Assembly (NCBI GenBank): GCA_934630985.1
Contig: CAKTXO010000089.1
Span: 1-6,417 of the forward strand
Length of the DNA stretch: 6,417 nucleotides
DNA from: an uncultured Oscillospiraceae bacterium
GTDB taxonomy: Bacteria; Bacillota; Clostridia; Oscillospirales; Oscillospiraceae
Direction of reading: 5' to 3'
Below are positions 1 through 5,578 of the stretch, in pieces (positions within the stretch are counted from its first letter, which is position 1; each line of letters begins with the position of its first letter). The translations under genes were made by a program, and so were the position numbers. Below the pieces are notes generated by a model, which was given only the letters and a program-made list of their open reading frames with translations, was not told where the DNA came from and made no database searches.

Positions 1-201
1 AGCGGCAACAAGAAGATCACCGTTCTGTGGCAGAGCGGCGATGTGCTGCTGGTGGAGTCCGAAAGCGGCGTTTCCTACATCGATGCCTCCACCGCCCGAA
101 CCACCCCCATTCCCAGAAGCAGCGGCGGCTCCTCCGGTTCCGGCGGTTCCGGTGGAGGCGGCGGCTCCGGCGGCGACAGCTGGACCCCGCCCAAGCTGTA
201 A
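1..201 (+). CDS. C-terminal end of an unrecognised protein with a Gly/Ser-rich tail (5' truncated by window)
   Basis: Frame 1 is open from the first base to a TAA at 199-201, giving the last 66 residues of a protein whose start lies outside the window. The first ~35 residues alternate hydrophobic and polar positions (ITVLWQSGDVLLVESESGVSYID), which suggests beta-strands. They are followed by a tail of about 19 residues (40-58) made only of Gly and Ser, then the end DSWTPPKL. Such Gly/Ser tails are usually flexible linkers or disordered ends of secreted or surface proteins, but no domain can be named from this fragment. A strong hairpin terminator begins 9 bp after the stop, so this is the last gene of its transcript. 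The frame is well supported by codon use and by the terminator position. The function is unknown. Confidence 0.8.
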   Translation, partial: SGNKKITVLWQSGDVLLVESESGVSYIDASTARTTPIPRSSGGSSGSGGSGGGGGSGGDSWTPPKL

Positions 202-210
202 CACAAACCG

Positions 211-252
211 AAAAATCCCCTATGCCATCGGTAGATGGCATAGGGGATTTTT
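211..252. terminator. Bidirectional intrinsic terminator between convergent genes
   Basis: A perfect 19-bp inverted repeat (211-229 paired with 234-252) encloses the 4-nt loop GGTA. The left arm begins with AAAAA and the right arm ends with TTTTT, so either strand gives a GC-containing hairpin ending in a U run. It lies 9 bp after the stop of the left-hand plus-strand gene and 72 bp beyond the stop of the minus-strand membrane-protein gene. It can therefore end both convergent transcripts. The rest of the gap (253-324) shows no other structure. Confidence 0.9.
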
Positions 253-324
253 GCGTGTGCACATTGGGAAGATGCGGAAGGCGGGATTTTCAGAGGACAA
301 CCCCTAAAGGAAAGATAAAACTGA

Positions 325-2430
325 TTATACGACTCTTGTCCACTCGGTGACCAGCAGTCCGGGCACAGCCCAGACCAGCTGATACAGCAGGATATTCGAA
401 GGGGTCAGCAGATCCGTGCGCCCCAGATACGCCAGCGCCAGCATGATCACAAGCCCCAGGCAGCCGCCCAGCATATGGATGATGACGCCCAGCTTGGTGG
501 CCTGCCGCAGGGAGCGGGCACCGGTGATGGCATAGGCGATGCTCAGCAGTTCCTCCCGGGTGGTCAGAGCCAGTACCGGCTCGTCCGGGGAGATGGGGTG
601 CTGGGCAAGACGCTGGCTGGTGTCCCGGTCGGCAAAGACGATCCGGTTGGTTTTGATATTGAACTTGCTGCGCAGGAATTCCTCCGTCAGCATGAAGTCT
701 CCGCAGAGCTTCAGAGGCCGGAGCTTCCGATAGCCGCACAGGGTCACAAGACCTGCCGCGGCGGAACGCATTTTCGCGTAGGAGATGGCATACACGGCAG
801 ACAGCTCTCCGTCCACCGCCACATAAACCGCCTGGGCGATCATGGAGCCTTCAGGGACGGTAATGCCCATGTCCTGGAGGAAGGACGCGGTGCCCACCAG
901 AACGGGAATGCCCTCCACTTCGCCGCCGATGCCGCCGTCGCCGTAGTTGCGGTAGTTCTCCACCGGGTAAACCTTGCCGCTGCGGCTGGCGAGCAGCTGG
1001 TCGAACACCGGCACCAGTCCGCCGCCGGCAATCCGAATCAGAGAGACGGTGTAGGACACCACCTCATCGGGGTTATGCTGACCGTAGAATTTGACGCCGT
1101 TGAGCTTGGTGCTGCCCTGGGGGAACAGATCCTGGTCGGACAGGGGGAAGTAGGCCTTTCCGCACAGATCCTTCACACCCTCCCAGCCGCACAGAACGGT
1201 GCCTACCATGTGAAGCCTTGCTTCCAGGATGGCCATGGGTCGGGTGATGGAGACGAAAAAGCTGGCGGGCACGGCAACCAGCAGGGAAGTGGAAAGAATC
1301 TGCGCCGCAAAGCTGGCTCCGTGGGAAATACCGGCAAATACCGCAATGCCCACGCAGACCAGCAGGGCAAGCAGGGCATAGACGGACTGAACGAATTCCG
1401 GAGAGGACATCCGGCTGTAGGTGTCCATGAAGTCGGAAACCTCCCCCTCTTTGCGCAGAAGACCGTCCTTGCCGTCATAATAGTTTTCCACCCGGACAAT
1501 GCCATGAAGCCGGACGGCCTTGCGCATGGTGTCCATCTGAGCCATTTCCGAATTGTGCCGCTGCAAGCGAGCCCACATAGCCATGGTCATTTCCAGGCTG
1601 AAGGCGGCGCAGCAGGGAATCCGCAGCTCCTGTAGGCAGAATATGCTGTCCGCCAGGCAGGCGGCAAAGGTCAAGGTCATCAGGGTGCCCACGGTAAACC
1701 GGCCTCGCAGCAGATCGCCCAAGCTGTCCAGCATCAGGTTGGAGCCCAGCAGGGCGGAGATCAGCATGGCCAGCACCTGGCTGAAAATCACCAGCTTCAT
1801 CCGGTTTTCGGGCACCAGCCCAAAGGCGGACAGGGCGGCAACGCCGGCGCACAGCACCACCACCGCCAGATTGACAAGCAAAGCGATCTGGGACTTTGCC
1901 GTGCCCATTTCGGACAGCTCATAATACCGCCGCTCAGGGCCGGCAACCAGCTGCTTTTTCAGCTCCCGCAGCCGGGAGCGGGGGGTGAAGAGAATGGGGG
2001 AAGGGATGTATTCTTCTTCCACTTCGAAAGCAGGCTCCGCCTTCTGGGATGCCTCTTCTTTGGAAGGCTCCTCCTGGGTGGGCAGGTTCAGAACCACCGT
2101 AGGCTCCGAGGTAACATCCTCGGCCTCACCGGCCTCGGGAGCTTCCGCAGTCTGGGACTCAGTCACAGGCGCAAAGGTGTGGGTGTCCTCGTCGGACGCG
2201 GCTTCCTCAGCCGGTTCCTCCTGAGCTGCTTCCGGGGCAGGGGCGCCGAAGGAAAGAGAAGGCTCCTCTTCCCCGGCCTCCTGCTTGGGGGCAAAGGTCA
2301 GCTCCGGCTCCTGGGGGGCATCCGCCTGGGGTTTTTCCGGCTTGGAGCCGGGATCCGGTTTCTTTTCCGGGGCTTCGCTGCCGAATTCCCGGAGAATGTC
2401 CTCCAGATCAAATTCCTGATTGTTATCCAT
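325..2430 (-). CDS. Degenerate P1B-type ATPase-like membrane protein (predicted pseudoenzyme) with acidic N-terminal extension
   Basis: This is a 701-residue protein of no established function. Residues 1-140 form an acidic, Pro/Ala/Glu-rich, probably disordered cytoplasmic region. Eight hydrophobic segments follow, at about 182-206, 211-233, 246-267, 271-287, 348-369, 374-397, 646-669 and 677-697. The pattern of four helices, a loop, two helices, a large cytoplasmic loop of ~245 residues and two helices is that of P1B metal-transport ATPases. Helix 6 reads LLVAVPASFFVSITRPMAI, matching the family's LLVACPCALGLATPTAI, with the metal-binding CPC changed to VPA (387-389). Where DKTGTLT is expected there is SDQDLFP (431-437). 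The actuator loop is short (~60 residues) with no TGE, and GDGxND is absent. The nucleotide-domain signature survives as GEVEGIPVLVGTASFLQDMG (503-522). Metal pumping is therefore unlikely, and a structural or sensing role is inferred. The gene is second after rlmB, with a 63-bp gap. The start was chosen for its ribosome site. Confidence 0.85.
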   Translation of the reverse strand: MDNNQEFDLEDILREFGSEAPEKKPDPGSKPEKPQADAPQEPELTFAPKQEAGEEEPSLSFGAPAPEAAQEEPAEEAASDEDTHTFAPVTESQTAEAPEAGEAEDVTSEPTVVLNLPTQEEPSKEEASQKAEPAFEVEEEYIPSPILFTPRSRLRELKKQLVAGPERRYYELSEMGTAKSQIALLVNLAVVVLCAGVAALSAFGLVPENRMKLVIFSQVLAMLISALLGSNLMLDSLGDLLRGRFTVGTLMTLTFAACLADSIFCLQELRIPCCAAFSLEMTMAMWARLQRHNSEMAQMDTMRKAVRLHGIVRVENYYDGKDGLLRKEGEVSDFMDTYSRMSSPEFVQSVYALLALLVCVGIAVFAGISHGASFAAQILSTSLLVAVPASFFVSITRPMAILEARLHMVGTVLCGWEGVKDLCGKAYFPLSDQDLFPQGSTKLNGVKFYGQHNPDEVVSYTVSLIRIAGGGLVPVFDQLLASRSGKVYPVENYRNYGDGGIGGEVEGIPVLVGTASFLQDMGITVPEGSMIAQAVYVAVDGELSAVYAISYAKMRSAAAGLVTLCGYRKLRPLKLCGDFMLTEEFLRSKFNIKTNRIVFADRDTSQRLAQHPISPDEPVLALTTREELLSIAYAITGARSLRQATKLGVIIHMLGGCLGLVIMLALAYLGRTDLLTPSNILLYQLVWAVPGLLVTEWTRVV

Positions 2431-2439
2431 ATTGGGTTT

Positions 2440-2445
2440 CCTCCT
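2440..2445 (-). promoter_or_regulatory. Ribosome binding site fixing the start of the ATPase-like gene
   Basis: The minus strand reads AGGAGG here, 9 nt before the ATG at 2430-2428. An in-frame ATG further upstream (2463) would add 11 residues (MEFRITRRKPN) and would place this perfect Shine-Dalgarno sequence inside the coding region, so the 2430 start is preferred. Confidence 0.85.
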
Positions 2446-2493
2446 GGTTATACGGAACTCCAATGAAAATCAAGATTTCCATCAGAAGAAAGA

Positions 2494-3312
2494 TCAAACG
2501 CGCTGGCGAACCGCCTCATACAGTAAAATAGATGCCGCCGCGGAGGCGTTCAGGGAGCTGATGCGGCCCCGCATGGGGATGTTTACCATGACATCGCAGT
2601 TCTTGCGGACGAGAGGGCTGATGCCGTCACCCTCGTTGCCGATGACGATGGCGGCAGGCCCGGTCAGGTCTGCCTGGTACATGGGAATGGAGCCTTCCGC
2701 GGCAGTGCCGTAAATCCAGACCCCTTTCTCCTTCAGCTCGGAAATGGCAGCCGAAATGTTGGTGACCCGAGCCACCTTCATATATTCCACCGCGCCGGCG
2801 GAGGCCTTGGCTACGGTAGCGGTGAGGCCGACGCTGCGCCGCTTGGGAATGATGACTCCGTGGGCACCGGCGCATTCCGCACTTCGCAGGATGGCACCCA
2901 GATTGTGGGGGTCGGACAGCTCATCGCAGATGACGATGAGGGGAGCCTCGTTCCGGGCGGCGGCTTCTTCCAGAATGTCGTCGATGGTCACATATTCATG
3001 GGCGGCGGCCAGAGCGATGATGCCCTGGTGGGCACGGGTGGTGGACATGGCATCCAGCTTTCGCCGGTCAACGGGCACTACCACGGCTCCCGCCTCCTTG
3101 GCCTGGGCGGCCAACCGCTGAAGGCTCTTGTCGGTGTCACCTTGGGCTACGAACACCTTGTCGATGGTGCGGCCGCTTTTCAGTGCCTCCGTGATCGCGT
3201 TCCGGCCTTCCAGCTGACCTTCTACTTCCTCCTGAGGCTCCGGACGCTGGGCAAACCGGTCGGCTCGGCGGGGGGTATTCTCCCGTCCCTGGGGACGGCG
3301 TTTTTCATTCAT
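2494..3312 (-). CDS. rlmB: 23S rRNA (guanosine-2'-O-)-methyltransferase RlmB, TrmH/SpoU family
   Basis: The 272-residue protein is a SPOUT-class enzyme that transfers a methyl group from S-adenosylmethionine to a ribose 2'-OH. The family member RlmB of E. coli modifies G2251 in the peptidyl-transferase P loop of 23S rRNA. Residues 1-32 are a charged, Arg-rich extension that looks disordered. The substrate-binding domain follows (about 33-107, starting EGQLEGRNAI), then the knotted catalytic domain (about 123-268). All three family motifs are present: motif 1 DPHNLGAILRSAECAG (134-149, with N137 and R143), motif 2 IVIGNEGDGISPLV (222-235, with E227) and motif 3 IPMRGRISSLNASAAASILLYE in parts (245-266, with S253, N255). 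The start has GAGGAG 8 nt upstream (3321-3326). It is the first gene of a minus-strand unit with its own promoter. A related TrmH-family specificity (a different rRNA or tRNA site) cannot be excluded, but the domain order and length favour RlmB. Confidence 0.93.
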   Translation of the reverse strand: MNEKRRPQGRENTPRRADRFAQRPEPQEEVEGQLEGRNAITEALKSGRTIDKVFVAQGDTDKSLQRLAAQAKEAGAVVVPVDRRKLDAMSTTRAHQGIIALAAAHEYVTIDDILEEAAARNEAPLIVICDELSDPHNLGAILRSAECAGAHGVIIPKRRSVGLTATVAKASAGAVEYMKVARVTNISAAISELKEKGVWIYGTAAEGSIPMYQADLTGPAAIVIGNEGDGISPLVRKNCDVMVNIPMRGRISSLNASAAASILLYEAVRQRV

Positions 3313-3320
3313 AGGGGTAT

Positions 3321-3326
3321 CTCCTC
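3321..3326 (-). promoter_or_regulatory. Ribosome binding site of rlmB
   Basis: The minus strand reads GAGGAG, 8 nt before the ATG at 3312-3310. It supports the long start that includes the Arg-rich N-terminal extension. Confidence 0.75.
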
Positions 3327-3350
3327 ATAATTATGGTGATAAGCCTAGAT

Positions 3351-3379
3351 ATTATAACAGTTATGTGGTGTTTTCTCAA
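3351..3379 (-). promoter_or_regulatory. SigA-type promoter for the rlmB unit
   Basis: On the minus strand, TTGAGA (3379-3374) is separated by 17 nt from a perfect TATAAT (3356-3351). A TGT directly before the -10 box gives an extended -10. Transcription should begin near 3344, leaving a leader of about 30 nt that contains the rlmB ribosome site. The same transcript probably continues into the ATPase-like gene, because no terminator-like hairpin is seen in the 63-bp gap at 2431-2493. Confidence 0.85.
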
Positions 3380-3394
3380 GAATTATTTTTTGCG

Positions 3395-3414
3395 AACCGG
3401 GGAAAAACCGGGAA
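3395..3414. repeat. Direct repeat AACCGGG, 11-bp period, in the divergent promoter region
   Basis: AACCGGGGA (3395-3403) is followed exactly one helical turn later by AACCGGGAA (3406-3414). The pair lies 16 bp upstream of the rlmB -35 box and about 50 bp upstream of the ftsH -35 box, where a regulator of either gene could bind. No CIRCE (HrcA) or CtsR-like heptad was seen in the 205-bp intergenic region. An operator role is only inferred. Confidence 0.35.
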
Positions 3415-3463
3415 TTATGTTGCTTATTCACAGAAAATTTACCATCCCGATCAGAATCCTTCA

Positions 3464-3492
3464 TTGCCTACGGGGAAAATTTGTGATATGAT
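3464..3492 (+). promoter_or_regulatory. SigA-type promoter for ftsH
   Basis: TTGCCT (3464-3469) is separated by 17 nt from TATGAT (3487-3492), with a TGA directly before the -10 box (extended -10). Transcription should begin near 3499, giving a very short leader of about 19 nt that carries the ftsH ribosome site. The promoter lies inside the longest open frame upstream of ftsH, which argues against an earlier start codon. Confidence 0.8.
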
Positions 3493-3501
3493 GTGGCAAA
3501 C

Positions 3502-3508
3502 AAGGAGG
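3502..3508 (+). promoter_or_regulatory. Ribosome binding site fixing the ftsH start
   Basis: AAGGAGG ends 9 nt before the ATG at 3518-3520. The frame is open back to an ATG at 3365, but those 51 extra codons have no ribosome site, are AT-rich, and contain the -35 and -10 boxes of the promoter. Confidence 0.9.
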
Positions 3509-3517
3509 CGAGCGGAT

Positions 3518-5422
3518 ATGGAGCCAAATCAGGGAAATAATCCCAATAACGGGAAAAAGCCCGGGGGCGACCGCCCCAAAGGAAGTTATTTTACCCCGCT
3601 GATGATCGCGCTGATTCTGGTGCTGCTGTTCAGCTGGATTATGAACACGGTGGAAAAAAGCCAGTATACGGAGACCACGCTGTCGGATTTCTTTGCCGCC
3701 AAGGACGCGGGACAGCTGGCGCAGGTGGAGCTTCGGTATGACCGAATCGTGTATATGACCAAGGAGGAGGCAGCCAAGGAGCTGTCCCGGCAGAAGGCCT
3801 GCTTCACCGGCATCCCCAGCGGCGGCGATTTACTGGCTCTGGCGGAGGAGCTGAACAATGCGGGCGTGAAGGTCAGCAACAAGATCGTGGAGGACAATTC
3901 CGTCATTATGATGGTGCTGTCCTACGCCATTATGATCGGCGGCATGTTCCTGCTGATGAATCTGCTGACCAAGCGGATGGGCGGCGACGGCATGATGGGC
4001 GGCTTCGGCAAGTCCAAGGCCAAGGTCTACATGGAAAAGCAGACCGGCGTGACCTTCAAGGACGTGGCCGGACAGGACGAGGCCAAGGAATCCTTACAGG
4101 AAATCATCGATTTCCTCCACAATCCCCAGAAGTACACCGCCATCGGCGCAAAGCTGCCCAAGGGCGCGCTGCTGGTAGGCTCTCCCGGTACCGGCAAGAC
4201 CCTGCTTGCCAAGGCTGTGGCGGGCGAGGCCAATGTGCCCTTCTTCTCCATTTCCGGTTCGGATTTTGTGGAGATGTTCGTGGGCATGGGCGCCAGTCGG
4301 GTTCGTGACCTGTTCCAGCAGGCGGCCAAGGTGGCTCCCTGCATCATCTTTATTGACGAAATCGATGCTGTGGGCCGCGCCCGGGACAGCCGGTACGGCA
4401 GCAACTCCGAGCAGGAGCAGACCCTGAACCAGCTGCTCAGCGAGATCGACGGCTTTGAGTCCTCCAAGGGCATTGTGTGCCTGGCGGCTACCAACCGGCC
4501 GGAAATCCTGGATAAGGCGCTGCTGCGTCCCGGCCGGTTTGACCGGCGGATCATTGTGGACAAGCCCAATCTCCAGGGTCGTCTGGATACCCTGAAGGTG
4601 CACACCCGGAAGATTCGCCTCAGCGAGGACGTAGATCTGCGCAAGATCGCTCAGGCCACCGCCGGCGCGGTAGGCGCGGATCTGGCAAACCTGGTCAACG
4701 AAGCCGCCCTGCGGGCTGTCCGTCAGGGTCGCCAGGCGGTGAACCAGGAGGATTTGCTGGTTTCCTTTGAGACGGTCATTGCCGGTACCGAGAAAAAGAA
4801 CACGGTGCTTACCGATATGGAAAAGCGGCTGGTTGCCTATCACGAGGTAGGCCACGCCCTGGTTGCGGCGCTGGAAAAGCATTCCCAGCCCGTTTCCAAG
4901 ATCACCATCGTACCTCATACCTCCGGCGCTCTGGGCTACACCATGCAGATGCCAGAGGAGGAGAAATTCCTGTCCACCGCCGAGGAGCTGCGCACGGAGC
5001 TGCGCACTTTGGTGGGCGGCCGGGCGGCGGAGCAGGTGGTCTTCGGTGTGCAGACCACCGGAGCCGCCAACGATATCCAGCGAGCCACCGCCCTGGCCCG
5101 GAACATGGTCACCCAGTACGGCATGAGCGACAGGTTCGGCCTGATGACCACCGCCTCCGTCCAGAACCAGTACCTGGACGGCCAGGCTTATATGGACTGC
5201 TCCCAGGAGACCGCCGCTCAGGTGGACAAGGAGGTTCTGAAGCTGCTGGACGCGGCCTATGCCGATGCCAAGCGGATTCTGACGGAAAACCGGCAGCTGC
5301 TGGATGAGATCAGCGAGTTTCTGCTGGTGAAGGAGACCATCACCGGCGACGAGCTGATGGCCTACGTCAACGCGGACAAGAACGCCCTGCCCCAGGGGGA
5401 GGAGACCCCGAAGGAAGAGTGA
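3518..5422 (+). CDS. ftsH: ATP-dependent zinc metalloprotease FtsH (Clostridial second-paralogue type)
   Basis: The 634-residue protein is a membrane-anchored hexameric AAA+ protease that pulls out and degrades misfolded membrane and some soluble proteins. A short Asn/Gly/Lys-rich cytoplasmic start precedes helix 1 (about 25-43). An extracytoplasmic domain (44-128) and helix 2 (about 129-150) follow. The ATPase has Walker A GSPGTGKT (221-228), pore loop FVGMG (254-258), Walker B IIFIDEID (276-283) and a second region of homology ending RPGRFDRR (337-344). The protease has the zinc site HEVGH (442-446) and the third ligand D519 in AANDI. All catalytic residues are present. Small departures from the usual family text are GSPG for GPPG, FVGMG for FVGVG and HEVGH for HEAGH. 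The sequences VIAGTEKKN (420-428), [10 protein letters not shown] (468-477) and NQYLDG (550-555) resemble, from memory, an FtsH paralogue found in Clostridia beside the canonical one. The gene stands alone, between its own promoter and a terminator. Confidence 0.96.
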   Translation: MEPNQGNNPNNGKKPGGDRPKGSYFTPLMIALILVLLFSWIMNTVEKSQYTETTLSDFFAAKDAGQLAQVELRYDRIVYMTKEEAAKELSRQKACFTGIPSGGDLLALAEELNNAGVKVSNKIVEDNSVIMMVLSYAIMIGGMFLLMNLLTKRMGGDGMMGGFGKSKAKVYMEKQTGVTFKDVAGQDEAKESLQEIIDFLHNPQKYTAIGAKLPKGALLVGSPGTGKTLLAKAVAGEANVPFFSISGSDFVEMFVGMGASRVRDLFQQAAKVAPCIIFIDEIDAVGRARDSRYGSNSEQEQTLNQLLSEIDGFESSKGIVCLAATNRPEILDKALLRPGRFDRRIIVDKPNLQGRLDTLKVHTRKIRLSEDVDLRKIAQATAGAVGADLANLVNEAALRAVRQGRQAVNQEDLLVSFETVIAGTEKKNTVLTDMEKRLVAYHEVGHALVAALEKHSQPVSKITIVPHTSGALGYTMQMPEEEKFLSTAEELRTELRTLVGGRAAEQVVFGVQTTGAANDIQRATALARNMVTQYGMSDRFGLMTTASVQNQYLDGQAYMDCSQETAAQVDKEVLKLLDAAYADAKRILTENRQLLDEISEFLLVKETITGDELMAYVNADKNALPQGEETPKEE

Positions 5423-5429
5423 CCCTTCC

Positions 5430-5461
5430 AAGCGGGAACGGCGGTGCCGTTCCCGCTTTTT
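5430..5461 (+). terminator. Intrinsic terminator of ftsH
   Basis: A perfect 13-bp stem (5430-5442 with 5446-5458), rich in GC, closes a 3-nt GGT loop and runs into TTTTT (5457-5461). It begins 8 bp after the ftsH stop, so ftsH is a single-gene transcript and the lipoprotein downstream needs its own promoter. Confidence 0.93.
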
Positions 5462-5504
5462 GGCTCCGGCGAATAATTTGCCCCAACTTTTCTTTACAAA
5501 ACGG

Positions 5505-5533
5505 TTGCAAAATGGAAACAAATGGAGTATAAT
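5505..5533 (+). promoter_or_regulatory. SigA-type promoter for the lipoprotein gene
   Basis: TTGCAA (5505-5510) is separated by 17 nt from a perfect TATAAT (5528-5533). Transcription should begin near 5540, leaving a leader of about 39 nt. An alternative -35, TTTACA at 5493-5498, is too far away (29 nt). Confidence 0.85.
5510..5526 (+). repeat. Direct repeat AAATGGA, 10-bp period, inside the promoter spacer
   Basis: AAATGGA occurs at 5510-5516 and again at 5520-5526, one helical turn apart, between the -35 and -10 boxes of the lipoprotein promoter. A protein bound here would block RNA polymerase. The repeat is short and AT-rich, so chance is a real alternative. Confidence 0.3.
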
Positions 5534-5566
5534 GACCGTACTGTAAATTCTCTCACTGAAGAAAAA

Positions 5567-5571
5567 GGAGG
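5567..5571 (+). promoter_or_regulatory. Ribosome binding site of the lipoprotein gene
   Basis: GGAGG inside AAAAAGGAGGAAA lies 7 nt before the ATG at 5579-5581. It fixes the start that gives a complete lipoprotein signal peptide. Confidence 0.85.
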
Positions 5572-5578
5572 AAACAGA

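Noticed and set aside
475..1635. A 386-codon plus-strand frame antisense to the ATPase-like gene
   Set aside because: The composition (many Gly, His, Gln) is that of a shadow frame, and the opposite strand encodes a membrane protein with a clear fold and ribosome site.
325..2430. Calling the large minus-strand gene a functional heavy-metal exporting ATPase
   Set aside because: The overall layout fits, but CPC, DKTGT, TGE and GDGxND are all missing, so ATP-driven transport is not supported.
2431..2493. Possible terminator between rlmB and the ATPase-like gene
   Set aside because: Only a weak near-palindrome (GAAAATC/GATTTCC) with a 2-nt loop and no U run is present.
3365..3517. N-terminal extension of FtsH by 51 residues
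   Set aside because: The segment is AT-rich, has no ribosome site at 3365 and contains the promoter boxes. AAGGAGG at 3502-3508 fits the ATG at 3518.
3313..3517. Heat-shock operators (CIRCE or CtsR box) upstream of ftsH
   Set aside because: Neither the TTAGCACTC inverted repeat nor the GGTCAAA heptad repeat is present.
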